DNA from: a virus
DNA: 64,000 bases
IMG/VR virus record: IMGVR_UViG_3300044732_000452
Coordinates: 1-64,000 of that record
Reading direction: 5' to 3' (one strand)
Shown here: positions 31,287 through 40,560 of the stretch, piece by piece
Layout: every line of letters starts with the position of its first letter
Numbering within the stretch: position 1 is the first letter of the stretch
Position numbers and translations under genes: made by a program
Notes under the pieces: generated by a model
Database searches by the model: none
What the model saw: the letters and a program-made list of their open reading frames with translations, nothing else
Told to the model about the DNA's origin: nothing

Positions 31287-31577
31287 ATGAGTAGATATCA
31301 CACCCTTTATGCTAGCAATAGCGCCACTCCAAAATTCACCACACTGCAAACAGGTGCAGCCAGTGTTAATACAGCAATTACCGCAAGACGTATTACTGTA
31401 GTAACCAACGGTACTAGCCAGTTCATGTCATTCGGTACAGGAACTGTTGCTGCAACGACTGCCAGCTGTGTAGTTCCTGCAAACTCTATGATGGATTTTA
31501 ATGTTACTACAGGAACGCACGTTGCGTTTATCAGTCCAACGGGTTTAGGTTACGTTACACTTATCGACGCTGATTAA
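31287..31577 (+). CDS. Small beta-rich structural protein, 96 aa
   Basis: Starts MSRYHTLYASNSATPKFTTL; beta-rich with the core ITARRITVVTNGTSQFMSFG and VAFISPTGLGYVTLIDAD, similar to small virion trimers of phage tails (bacterial-Ig-like or knob proteins). Two codons after the stop of the previous gene. Possible head or fibre decoration; low certainty. Confidence 0.5.
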   Translation: MSRYHTLYASNSATPKFTTLQTGAASVNTAITARRITVVTNGTSQFMSFGTGTVAATTASCVVPANSMMDFNVTTGTHVAFISPTGLGYVTLIDAD

Positions 31578-31579
31578 TT

Positions 31580-33292
31580 ATGGCGGTTGATCGCTATCAG
31601 AACAGCACAGCCTATGAACATCCACAGGAGAGCAATCTTCTAAATATTCATAAGACTATGCAGTACAACAGCCAGGGGCAACCCGTGGCTCGTGTACATG
31701 TTGATGGTATCAATCTTGAAGGTGATGTTATTGTTGACACTGTAAGTTTAAGTACATCAACACTGGCTGCATTAGAAAGCATTAGTGTTCGTCAAGAAGG
31801 CACCTGGACAGTTAGCATAGGAACCAACGGACAAGTTGTAGTCAGCAATTTTACATCAACTGTAAATATTTCTTCTCTACCTGCTATCACAGGAACAGTC
31901 ACAGTAAGTAATTTTACTTCAACTGTATTTGTAAGCAATACACTGACAATCAGCAACACCAGTTTTGCTGTAACTAACTTTCCAACCACCTCCACAGTAT
32001 ACCAAGGTACAATACCGTGGACTATAACTGGCACAGTTGCTATCTCAAGCCTTCCGGAAGTAGAGATTAAAAACGATTCAGGTAATCCTATACCCGTCAG
32101 TGGTACGGTAACTGCCACACTAACTGGCACTAACACATTTACATTGGGCACAGGATCTACTGATGCGTTTGGTAGACTGCGAGTCAGTGAGCCTTATACA
32201 CTGTTTGACAGTAGAGCAAGATATTACGACCACAATGATTTTAGCAGTAGCACCAGCACTGGCGGCACAGTGGTCTACGAAACAGACAGTTCTACATTTA
32301 GACTGGCAGTGAGCACAAGTAATGGATCCAGTGTCATACGAGAAACCAAAAGAGTTTTTCCTTATCAGCCAGGCAAGAGTCTGCTGGTGTTGGCCACTTT
32401 TGCCATGAACACTCCCAAGGCCAACCTGCGTCAGCGTGTGGGATATTTTACCACCAACAACGGAGTCTATTTTGAAAATGATGGCGCATATAACTATTTG
32501 GTAATAAGAAGTTATAGTACAGGTGCGTTGGTTGAAGATAGGATAAGACAAGACGCTTGGGACAATCCATTCGCCGCATTAAATGTAGACAGGACACAGA
32601 TATTTTGGACAGACATTGAGTGGTTGGGCGTGGGAAGTGTTCGCTGTGGATTTGTTGTCAACGGTGCTTATGTGCTTTGCCACACATTCCATCATGCCAA
32701 TGTTGTGAATAATACCACCACTTATATGACCACGGCTGTACTGCCAGTGCGTTATGAAATAACCAATACTGGAGCCACTGCTTCATCCAGTATGATGAGA
32801 CAGATATGCTCCACTGTAATCAGCGAAGGTGGCTACAACGCATTTACCTACAGCGAATCAGCAGGACGTGGCACCAGTGTGTTGAGATTGGTCAATGCCG
32901 GAACATACTATCCGTTGGTCAGCATTAGATTGGCCAGCACAAGATTAGATGCTATTGTGTTGCCCAGACAAGTGGATGTGCTGAGTCCCACAGTGAATTA
33001 CTATCGTTGGAGATTGGTGCTAAACCCTACCCTAACTGGTGCTACTTGGGCAGGAACCAGTACTTCAGGAACTGTTGAATATGACACGGCCGCCACAGGA
33101 GTTTCGGGCGGTATAGAACTACAAACTGGTTATGTCAGCAGTAGAGAACTATCGGAACTAGGAGCAGATGCGTTTGCGTTTCAGTTAGGCAGAACATTGG
33201 CAGGAGTCAGCGATATTGTGACACTAACTATGGCAGCAACATCAAACAACGCAGACGTGCTGGCACAAATTGGCTGGCAAGAAATTACTTAA
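31580..33292 (+). CDS. Phage structural protein, baseplate or fibre-related, 570 aa
   Basis: Starts MAVDRYQNSTAYEHPQESNL, then repeated Val/Ser/Thr strands of the type SNFTSTVNISSLPAITGTVT (about 85-150), and a large beta domain from about 185 (ITLGTGSTDAFGRLRVSEPY-like region with LFDSRARYYDHNDF). The theme DAFGRLRVSEP and W-x-WLGVGSVRCGFV is common in phage proteins annotated as tail or capsid fibre. Follows 31577 by 2 nt. Confidence 0.6.
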   Translation: MAVDRYQNSTAYEHPQESNLLNIHKTMQYNSQGQPVARVHVDGINLEGDVIVDTVSLSTSTLAALESISVRQEGTWTVSIGTNGQVVVSNFTSTVNISSLPAITGTVTVSNFTSTVFVSNTLTISNTSFAVTNFPTTSTVYQGTIPWTITGTVAISSLPEVEIKNDSGNPIPVSGTVTATLTGTNTFTLGTGSTDAFGRLRVSEPYTLFDSRARYYDHNDFSSSTSTGGTVVYETDSSTFRLAVSTSNGSSVIRETKRVFPYQPGKSLLVLATFAMNTPKANLRQRVGYFTTNNGVYFENDGAYNYLVIRSYSTGALVEDRIRQDAWDNPFAALNVDRTQIFWTDIEWLGVGSVRCGFVVNGAYVLCHTFHHANVVNNTTTYMTTAVLPVRYEITNTGATASSSMMRQICSTVISEGGYNAFTYSESAGRGTSVLRLVNAGTYYPLVSIRLASTRLDAIVLPRQVDVLSPTVNYYRWRLVLNPTLTGATWAGTSTSGTVEYDTAATGVSGGIELQTGYVSSRELSELGADAFAFQLGRTLAGVSDIVTLTMAATSNNADVLAQIGWQEIT

Positions 33293-33295
33293 ATA
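33290..33295 (+). promoter_or_regulatory. T4-type late promoter motif
   Basis: TAAATA overlapping the stop of the previous gene, 4 nt before the ATG at 33300. Confidence 0.5.
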
Positions 33296-33299
33296 CATT

Positions 33300-33740
33300 A
33301 TGAAAAAACTATTATTAACCCTATTATTAGCAGTGGCGGCAGTTCCTGCTCTAGCACAAAAGACACCTAAAGGTGCAACTTATGACGCACAGATTATACG
33401 TGTAAGCGACGGTGACACTATTGTGATTGCAGCACCATTCCTTCCTGCTCCACTAAAGCCAGAACTAGCAGTTCGTATATTTGGTGTTGATACTCCGGAA
33501 AAAGGACACAGAGCACAGTGCCCGCAAGAAAACGAGAGAGCATTAGTGGCCAGCAAATTTACCACACATGCGATTCAATCCCACCCTAAACATCAAGTTA
33601 TCATCTACGGTTGGGACAAGTTTGGCGGTCGCATTCTAGGAGACATCTTAGTCAATGGACAGAGCATTCGTCAAGGATTAATTGCCAACGGTCTAGCACG
33701 CGAATATTACGGCGATGCTAAACAAAGTTGGTGTAACTAA
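33300..33740 (+). CDS. Secreted staphylococcal-nuclease-type nuclease, 146 aa
   Basis: Residues 1-20 are a Sec signal peptide (MKKLLLTLLLAVAAVPALA). The SNase fold follows: RVSDGDTIVIAA, then VRIFGVDTPEKG (catalytic Arg and Glu), CPQENERALVASKF, and VIIYGWDKFGGRILGDILVN with the second Arg. The enzyme should be exported and cleave DNA or RNA in the periplasm or outside. Start at MKKLL; the longer ORF lacks the signal peptide and overlaps the previous gene. Located among late fibre genes. Confidence 0.85.
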   Translation: MKKLLLTLLLAVAAVPALAQKTPKGATYDAQIIRVSDGDTIVIAAPFLPAPLKPELAVRIFGVDTPEKGHRAQCPQENERALVASKFTTHAIQSHPKHQVIIYGWDKFGGRILGDILVNGQSIRQGLIANGLAREYYGDAKQSWCN

Positions 33741-33868
33741 ACCACCTTAGGTCCGTTGTCGTAACGGTTAGCCCACCGGGCAGGCGTCCGTCTAGCAAAC
33801 GTAAATTGCCGGCGTAATTACACTGCTGAGCCATAAAAAATTCGGCGCCGGATTAAGTAACCGGCAAC
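33741..33868 (+). other. Structured intergenic region
   Basis: No ORF. Hairpins: CCGTT-GTCGT-AACGG (33752-33766), GCCC-ACC-GGGC just after it, and TTGCCGG pairing with CCGGCAA (about 33806 to 33867). An alternative pairing CCGGCG with CGCCGG exists inside the last stem, so two folds compete. Possible terminator/attenuator or small RNA between the nuclease and the late promoter at 33869. Not a tRNA: no T-arm consensus. Confidence 0.4.
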
Positions 33869-33874
33869 TAAATA
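33869..33874 (+). promoter_or_regulatory. T4-type late promoter motif
   Basis: TAAATA, 4 nt before the ATG at 33879. Confidence 0.55.
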
Positions 33875-33878
33875 CATC

Positions 33879-34169
33879 ATGAGAGCAAAAGAATTCACCA
33901 TTAATGTACCTATTACCATTACAATTAATGGTGATGAAGATCCTGTGGTTAATGCTGCTGGTCAAAACCCACCCGAGGAAGCCGATACAGAATTGCAGCA
34001 AAATCCTGTGATGATCAGCCCACAGCAGCAAGAACTAGAACTTGCTAAAGCCGCAGCAGGCAAAGACAGCCCTGTTATAGACAAACTAACAGGTCAGGAA
34101 ACAGTGGGCGAAGAGCCCCCTGAGCAGAACGACATTATTCAACAACTAAAAGCATTAATGTCAAGATAA
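33879..34169 (+). CDS. Small late protein of the MRAKEF type, 96 aa
   Basis: N-terminal 25 residues form two strands (FTINVPITITINGDEDPVV), the remainder is Gln/Glu/Pro-rich and disordered (QQQELELAKAAAGKDSPVID) with a terminal helix (NDIIQQLKALMSR). No function known; one of several MR-start small proteins. Precedes the collagen-like fibre gene. Confidence 0.55.
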   Translation: MRAKEFTINVPITITINGDEDPVVNAAGQNPPEEADTELQQNPVMISPQQQELELAKAAAGKDSPVIDKLTGQETVGEEPPEQNDIIQQLKALMSR

Positions 34170-34179
34170 CAGCATACGA

Positions 34180-34185
34180 TAAATA
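34180..34185 (+). promoter_or_regulatory. T4-type late promoter motif
   Basis: GATAAATA context with TAAATA at 34180-34185, 5 nt before the ATG at 34191; not part of a stop codon. Confidence 0.6.
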
Positions 34186-34190
34186 TCGTT

Positions 34191-35882
34191 ATGCCAATCT
34201 ATAAAATACAAGCCGGTAGAATAATAACTGTCAATTCTTACGACTGGGTAGGGGACAAGGGCACAATTTGGTATGATGAGACATTAGGGGACCTACGCAT
34301 AGGTGACGGCGTTACCCCTGGCGGCAGATTACTGCAATTTAATGGTTCGGGTAGTGGCGTTACTATTACAGGCAGCGTATCTAATAGTACTCAATTGGAA
34401 ACTAGTTACGCAGGCGATTCCGGTGATGGATTTATTGAAGAAGCCACTGGAAATTTATGGGTATGGGACGGGACAGTTTGGGTTGATGTAGGAAAAATAC
34501 AAGGCCCTACAGGCTATACAGGTTCGCAGGGTAATATTGGCTATACAGGCTCGCGTGGAGATACCGGGTACACTGGATCTCAGGGAAATCTCGGATATAC
34601 GGGCTACACAGGCAGTCAAGGTTTTACAGGTAGTCAAGGGAATGTAGGTTATACTGGATCAGTTGGTGATACTGGATTTACTGGTAGTCAAGGCAATACT
34701 GGATTTACTGGAAGTGCCGGTGTTGATGGATCAGTTGGTGATACTGGATTTACTGGTAGTCAAGGCAATACTGGATTTACTGGAAGTGCCGGTGTTGATG
34801 GATCAGTTGGTGATACTGGATTTACTGGTAGTCAAGGCGATATAGGATTTACTGGAAGTGCCGGTGTTGATGGATCAGTTGGTGATACTGGATTTACTGG
34901 TAGTCAAGGCGATATAGGATTTACTGGAAGTCGTGGATATACTGGATCACAAGGTTTTACCGGATCACAAGGTGAATTAGGATTTACAGGTAGTCAAGGT
35001 GATCTAGGTTTTACTGGAAGCATTGGATACTCGGGTTCACAAGGAGAATTAGGATTTACAGGTAGTCAGGGAAATGTGGGCTATGTGGGTAGTCGAGGTA
35101 CTGACGGTACTAGTGTACAGATTTTAGGTAGTACTTCTACCTACGCAACTCTCCCCGGGTCCTATCTAGGAAATATCGGTGATGGATACATTACATCTGA
35201 TAATGGCCACTTAAACATTTGGGTCGGTGATGATTGGTTAGATGTTGGAAATATTGTAGGACCGCAGGGAGAGTTAGGGTATACTGGAAGTATTGGTTTT
35301 ACTGGTAGCCAAGGCATAGATGGATATACTGGTTCACAAGGCGATGTGGGCTATGTAGGTTCGAGAGGCAACGTAGGTTATGTAGGTTCGCAGGGAGAAA
35401 AAGGCGATGTGGGCTATGTAGGTTCACAAGGCGATGTGGGCTATGTAGGTTCGAGAGGCAACGTAGGTTATGTAGGTTCGCAAGGAGAAAAAGGTGATGT
35501 AGGCAGCGCCGGTGATCTAGGTTATACAGGTAGTATTGGATTCACAGGTAGTGCAGGTGTTGACGGTGTAATAGGACGTGATGGTTATACAGGTAGTCAA
35601 GGGGACATTGGCTATACAGGTAGTGCCGTAGAAGGTCTTGTTTCAGACGGTATCGGTTCTATTACTATACAATCGGGTTACACCCTAGTATTTCCAGATG
35701 GCTCGGGACAACTGTCAGCTGCACCTAGAATGTATACCAATGCAGATGCTGCAAACGGATTAAGCCTAAGCGATCTTAAACCCGGTGACTATTACTATGA
35801 TGATGTCAATGCTGCTATATTCATTTGTTACGATACTGGATTAGGATATTTTGACATATTAGACTTGACAGTGAGAGCATAA
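34191..35882 (+). CDS. Collagen-like fibre protein with Mtd-type N-terminus, 563 aa
   Basis: N-terminus ([20 protein letters not shown] followed by DGVTPGG) is the N-domain seen in major-tropism-determinant and related fibre proteins. Residues about 105-300 and 360-485 are hexapeptide repeats of the form GFTGSQ/GYTGSQ (Gly every third position). In between lies the block [20 protein letters not shown], repeated in the fibre at 43136. C-terminal region: a small globular domain ([20 protein letters not shown]). Likely a long flexible virion fibre. Confidence 0.75.
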   Translation: MPIYKIQAGRIITVNSYDWVGDKGTIWYDETLGDLRIGDGVTPGGRLLQFNGSGSGVTITGSVSNSTQLETSYAGDSGDGFIEEATGNLWVWDGTVWVDVGKIQGPTGYTGSQGNIGYTGSRGDTGYTGSQGNLGYTGYTGSQGFTGSQGNVGYTGSVGDTGFTGSQGNTGFTGSAGVDGSVGDTGFTGSQGNTGFTGSAGVDGSVGDTGFTGSQGDIGFTGSAGVDGSVGDTGFTGSQGDIGFTGSRGYTGSQGFTGSQGELGFTGSQGDLGFTGSIGYSGSQGELGFTGSQGNVGYVGSRGTDGTSVQILGSTSTYATLPGSYLGNIGDGYITSDNGHLNIWVGDDWLDVGNIVGPQGELGYTGSIGFTGSQGIDGYTGSQGDVGYVGSRGNVGYVGSQGEKGDVGYVGSQGDVGYVGSRGNVGYVGSQGEKGDVGSAGDLGYTGSIGFTGSAGVDGVIGRDGYTGSQGDIGYTGSAVEGLVSDGIGSITIQSGYTLVFPDGSGQLSAAPRMYTNADAANGLSLSDLKPGDYYYDDVNAAIFICYDTGLGYFDILDLTVRA

Positions 35883-35892
35883 TAAAATAGGG

Positions 35893-35898
35893 TAAATA
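35893..35898 (+). promoter_or_regulatory. T4-type late promoter motif
   Basis: TAAATA, 7 nt before the GTG at 35906. Confidence 0.55.
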
Positions 35899-35905
35899 TA
35901 ATACT

Positions 35906-38900
35906 GTGACCATTTATTACTTTCCCTATCCAACAGCTCAACCTGCACCCGCTACTGTAGCAGGTGACAATTACTTCGGTGCTCAAGACGCTTATATCAA
36001 CCAAAACGGCGCTGCCAGAACGGGCGTATTAGGTACTGGGTTGTCTGCTGGTAAGATTACACTGGGCAACTACGATTTAACAAAACCTTACCTGGGCGTA
36101 ACAGGTTCTAGATTTCCCGGTCTAGCTTCACCTCCTACTCCGCCTAATATTGTAGCAACGACCTTAGTTCCTACATTGAATTTTACACAAGGCACACTGG
36201 CCACCTTTAATCCGGTAAGTGTGTACGGCGGAAGTGCGATACCAACTGAAATTTTAAATGTTAGTATCAATCCTGCACTGCCTGCTGGACTTGCTATTAA
36301 AAAAACTAGAGTTGATCTAAATGTCTCTGGCACTGCTCCTACTATATCAGGATCTGGAACTTCGTGGTCTGTAACATATCAATATACTTCTAACGGACAA
36401 ACTCCTGTTGCTGGAAGTTTTTACGCAGTAAGAGGACAAACTAAAACCAGCTACAACGGAATATGGGAATGTACTGCTGTTACAGTATCCACAATCACGC
36501 TTAGATATAATGCTAATCCTAGTCTAAGCGGAGGAACATCACCGATAGGACAGGTTGCGTGGAATACAGGTGCAACTGTTAGTATCACTGATGCTACTGT
36601 TAAATCGATAACAGCAGCGGACACAGTTAATTACTGGTACAACTATCTTGATATTGTTATCGCCGGAACTCCTACAGTAGCATCGCCATCTACTTCATAT
36701 GTAATGACTTTTACAGATGCTAGCGGTCAAACAGGCAGTGCAACATTTACATTAGCTGTTGCCGCAGGAGCAACCCAATTGGGTTCTACACTAGACACGG
36801 CAAGTAGAACACTTACACAAAATTTATCTATTACCGCATTTAAACCAGTTAATGGTACAGGCGGAATTGGAACTTTAACATATTCTATCAATCCTGCATT
36901 ACCTGCAGGACTAACATTTAATACTGCAACAGGATTTATTTCAGGAACACCATCTGTATCTTTTGCACAGAATAATTTTGTTATTACTGTTAGCGACAGT
37001 TCTGGTGCTACTAGCAGTAAGACTTTTAGTTTAGAAATACTTCCTCCGGCGCTAATTACTGTACAAAATGTTTCTAGTAGAACTCTAATTAGAACTATTG
37101 CGTTCACAGCATTTACTCCAGTAACTGCTAGCGGTGGTATAACGCCTTTAGCATTTTCAATTAGTCCAGCATTGCCTGCTGGGTTAAGTTTTAACACATC
37201 AACTGGGGTAGTATCGGGCACGGCCACTGAAGCCATTGCAGCTTCGACTTACACTGTATCAGTTACTGACTCTAGTAGTCCTTCACAAGTTAGCAGCAAA
37301 ACTTTTAGTTTAACAGTTGAAGCATTACCTGCTCTTAATTCAACACTACTAGTTGCAACTAGTACATTCATTAAAAATACTACCATTACGGCATTTACTC
37401 CAGTATCTGCTAGCGGTGGGTATTTAACTTTATCTTATGCAATTAGTCCGGCACTACCTGCTGGATTAACATTCAGTACTACAACTGGTCAAATATCTGG
37501 TCGTCCTACTGTTACTTCTACTCAGACGCAGTATACAGTTACCATAACGGATCAAGCAACACAAACTACATCAAAACAGTTTACTATTCTAGTTGGCCCA
37601 CCTGTATTATCAACGACACTGGCGATTTCTTCTAGAACATTGATTCAGAATTCGCAAGTTAGTGCTCCCTTTACACCGGTAACTGCAAGTGGTGGCGAAG
37701 GTACACTGACATTTGCAATTAGTCCTAGCTTGCCCTCAGGATTGTCATTTAATACTGCGACTGGACAAATAACAGGATCTTCTACAGTTGTAAGTGCTAA
37801 CACCAACAACACTGTTACAGTAACTGACAGTAATAGTACCCCACAGACTAGCAGCAAAACATTTAGTCTTAAAGTAGACCCTGCACCTATATTGATAATT
37901 TCCAGTATTGGTACTAAGACACTGGTTCAAAATCTAGCAGACACTCCTTTTATTCCAATAACTGCAACTGGCGGATTTGGTACACTGACATTTGCAATTA
38001 ATCCAGCACTCCCTACAGGTTTAAATTTTAACGCAGCAACTGGACAGGTATCAGGCACCGCTACTATTTTCCGTACTGCTACCAATCATACTGTAACAGT
38101 CTCAGATCAGGCTACACAGTCTGCTAGCGAGAGTTTTAGTTTAACAGTTGAAACGCCTCCATTACAAGCACAACAATCTGTTGCAGGTTCGACACTGATT
38201 AGAACTGTACCAATTTCAGCATTTACACCAGTGACTGCTACAGGCGGGTCTTTAATTTATTCTTACGGCGTAGCACCAAATTTGTCTGCAGGGCTAGCAT
38301 TTAGCACTTCAACTGGACAGATCACTGGAACCCCTACAGTTGTATCAACAGAAACAACTTATACAGTTACTGTTACAGACAGTTTAAGTCAAACAGCCAG
38401 CAACACATTTAAAATAACAGTAAATGAGCCGCCACCATTAACTACCACTTTGGTTATATCGTCTGCTACATTTAACAGAGTAACCGACACAATCAGCATA
38501 GTCCCGGTAAGCGCATCCGGCGGCTTTGGTTCAATAAGTTTTGCTATTAGCCCAAGTTTGCCCGCAGGATTAAGTTTTAACAGTGGCAACGGTAGAATCA
38601 GCGGTGTTGCCACAGTATTAGTTAACCAAACTTATACTATTACGGCAAATGATTCTATTGCACAAGTCAGTAGTAAACAATTTAATTTAACGTTGAACAA
38701 TCCACCTGTTACTGCAACAACGGTGATTGCTTCAACTACTGCAACAAGAACAAAAGAAACAACAGCATTTAAACCAGTGAACGGCGCTGGAGGTATTGCT
38801 CCTTTGGTTTACAGCATAAGCCCTTCATTACCTGCAACAATGACATTAAATGTCAACACTGGACTCGTTGGCGGTAAACCTAATTCTTTGTTGACAGCTA

Positions 38901-40528
38901 CATCTTTTACTGTTATTGTGTCTGACAGTGTAGGGTCTTCAAATTCTTCCACATTCTTGTTAACTGTAATAGATCCTCCGCCAGTTAACACTGTGTTGAG
39001 TACTGCGTCAGTTGAGCTAGTTATAAGTCAAACGATCACACCCGTTATTCCAGTTACTGCCACAGGCGGCGATGGTACACTAGTATTTTCTATCAGCCCG
39101 AGTTTGCCAACTGGTTTACAATTTGCCAGCAGCACAGGAAGAATAACAGGAACACCTGTTGCACTATTAACTTCTACTAATTTTACTGTTACAGTAACTG
39201 ATAGTTTATCGCAAACCAGCAGTAACACTTTTAGTCTATCTGTAATCGCACAACCGTTAGTTGCCGTAGTTAATAATCCAACTATTGTATTGACAGAGTA
39301 TGTTCAAATTACAGCAGTCAGCCCTGTCACTGCTACAGGCGGCACTGGATCTAAAACATATAGCATTAGTCCTTCGCTTCCTATCGGATTGACATTTAAC
39401 ACCGCCAGCGGACAAATTACAGGAACCCCTACTACTGAATCCTCAGCAACTTATACAGTAACTGCATTGGACAGTGTGGGCATAACTGCGTCGGCTAACT
39501 TTAACTTAGTAGTAAATGATGCTGTTCCTCCGTCGTTAGTTGCTGCACCGCAAAACAGCGATGTTGCTTTAGAATTAAACGCTGAAACAGAATTTCAGCC
39601 AGTGATCGTGTCCGGGGGCTTTGGTGCAGTTACTTATTCTATCAGTCCTAATCTTCCTGCAGGTCTAAGTTTCAACACTGCTACAGGATTTATCACTGGT
39701 ATTCCTACTGTACTGACGAATTCTGCTGCTTTTACTGTGACAGTGCAAGACACAGTTCCACAAACAGCATCAGCAACGTTTAATTTAATTGTTGTGTTTA
39801 CACCTGTTGCCGGCGGCAAGGGCTTTACGGGTAGTAAAGGTTATACAGGCAGTATTGGATTTACAGGTAGTCAAGGCATTACAGGTTTCACTGGTAGTCA
39901 GGGTATTGCCGGCGATTTAGGTTACACAGGTAGTCAAGGAGTTGGATTTACAGGTAGTCGAGGCGAATCTGGATTTGTGGGATCAGTTGGATACACTGGC
40001 AGTATTGGATTTACTGGTAGCCAAGGAGCTGGATTTACAGGTAGTCAAGGTGAAACTGGATTTGTGGGATCAGTTGGATACACCGGCAGTCAAGGAACCG
40101 GATTCACAGGTAGTCAAGGTGAAACTGGATTTGTGGGATCAGTTGGATTTATTGGCAGTATTGGATACACCGGCAGTCAAGGATCTGGATTTACCGGTAG
40201 TCAAGGTGAAACTGGATTTACCGGAAGTAAGGGCGATCTAGGATACACTGGTAGCCAAGGTATCCCGGGTGAATATGCTGCTGTTGGTTACACTGGTAGC
40301 GCCGGATCAGGATCTTCTATTAAAATTGTCGATCAAACAACTACTATAACTAACACCGTTACAAGTATCACATTCTTAGGGGACGGAGTGTCTGCTGTGT
40401 CAAGTGGCACAGGAGCCGTCGTAGTTACTATATCGGGTGGCAGCGGCGCATCCGGTAATTACGATGGCGGGACTCCGGACTCAAATCATGTGGGCATTAC
40501 TGCCTTAGATGCAGGCTACATTGTTTAG
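35906..40528 (+). CDS. Giant adhesin with putative Ig (He_PIG) repeats and collagen-like tail, 1540 aa
   Basis: GTG start. Residues about 90-1290 hold 11 typical plus one atypical Ig-like repeat of about 85-95 aa, each with the signature ISPALPAGLTFNTATGQISG and a following TYTVTVTDS strand. Residues about 1300-1460 are GFTGSQ-type collagen-like repeats, and the end is a small domain finishing ALDAGYIV. He_PIG repeats are known from bacterial and phage surface proteins. Likely host-binding fibre. The repeats differ enough in DNA sequence to suggest old duplications. Confidence 0.8.
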   Translation: MTIYYFPYPTAQPAPATVAGDNYFGAQDAYINQNGAARTGVLGTGLSAGKITLGNYDLTKPYLGVTGSRFPGLASPPTPPNIVATTLVPTLNFTQGTLATFNPVSVYGGSAIPTEILNVSINPALPAGLAIKKTRVDLNVSGTAPTISGSGTSWSVTYQYTSNGQTPVAGSFYAVRGQTKTSYNGIWECTAVTVSTITLRYNANPSLSGGTSPIGQVAWNTGATVSITDATVKSITAADTVNYWYNYLDIVIAGTPTVASPSTSYVMTFTDASGQTGSATFTLAVAAGATQLGSTLDTASRTLTQNLSITAFKPVNGTGGIGTLTYSINPALPAGLTFNTATGFISGTPSVSFAQNNFVITVSDSSGATSSKTFSLEILPPALITVQNVSSRTLIRTIAFTAFTPVTASGGITPLAFSISPALPAGLSFNTSTGVVSGTATEAIAASTYTVSVTDSSSPSQVSSKTFSLTVEALPALNSTLLVATSTFIKNTTITAFTPVSASGGYLTLSYAISPALPAGLTFSTTTGQISGRPTVTSTQTQYTVTITDQATQTTSKQFTILVGPPVLSTTLAISSRTLIQNSQVSAPFTPVTASGGEGTLTFAISPSLPSGLSFNTATGQITGSSTVVSANTNNTVTVTDSNSTPQTSSKTFSLKVDPAPILIISSIGTKTLVQNLADTPFIPITATGGFGTLTFAINPALPTGLNFNAATGQVSGTATIFRTATNHTVTVSDQATQSASESFSLTVETPPLQAQQSVAGSTLIRTVPISAFTPVTATGGSLIYSYGVAPNLSAGLAFSTSTGQITGTPTVVSTETTYTVTVTDSLSQTASNTFKITVNEPPPLTTTLVISSATFNRVTDTISIVPVSASGGFGSISFAISPSLPAGLSFNSGNGRISGVATVLVNQTYTITANDSIAQVSSKQFNLTLNNPPVTATTVIASTTATRTKETTAFKPVNGAGGIAPLVYSISPSLPATMTLNVNTGLVGGKPNSLLTATSFTVIVSDSVGSSNSSTFLLTVIDPPPVNTVLSTASVELVISQTITPVIPVTATGGDGTLVFSISPSLPTGLQFASSTGRITGTPVALLTSTNFTVTVTDSLSQTSSNTFSLSVIAQPLVAVVNNPTIVLTEYVQITAVSPVTATGGTGSKTYSISPSLPIGLTFNTASGQITGTPTTESSATYTVTALDSVGITASANFNLVVNDAVPPSLVAAPQNSDVALELNAETEFQPVIVSGGFGAVTYSISPNLPAGLSFNTATGFITGIPTVLTNSAAFTVTVQDTVPQTASATFNLIVVFTPVAGGKGFTGSKGYTGSIGFTGSQGITGFTGSQGIAGDLGYTGSQGVGFTGSRGESGFVGSVGYTGSIGFTGSQGAGFTGSQGETGFVGSVGYTGSQGTGFTGSQGETGFVGSVGFIGSIGYTGSQGSGFTGSQGETGFTGSKGDLGYTGSQGIPGEYAAVGYTGSAGSGSSIKIVDQTTTITNTVTSITFLGDGVSAVSSGTGAVVVTISGGSGASGNYDGGTPDSNHVGITALDAGYIV

Positions 40529-40530
40529 AA

Positions 40531-40536
40531 TAAATA
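40531..40536 (+). promoter_or_regulatory. T4-type late promoter motif
   Basis: ATAAATA context just after the previous stop; 24-nt leader to the ATG at 40561 without a clear Shine-Dalgarno. Confidence 0.5.
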
Positions 40537-40560
40537 TCCTGTCAACTGGAATATATAAAA

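Noticed and set aside
33741-33830. Possible tRNA after the secreted nuclease
   Set aside because: No acceptor/T-arm consensus (GGTTCGA-type) and no cloverleaf could be drawn; kept only as a structured region.
34600-35100. Regular DNA repeats resembling a CRISPR array
   Set aside because: Repeats are in-frame codons for GFTGSQ-type hexapeptides without unique spacers of constant length.
36727-39819. Series of leftward ORFs within the Ig-repeat gene
   Set aside because: Periodic reverse-frame shadows of the repeats with the same recurring residues.
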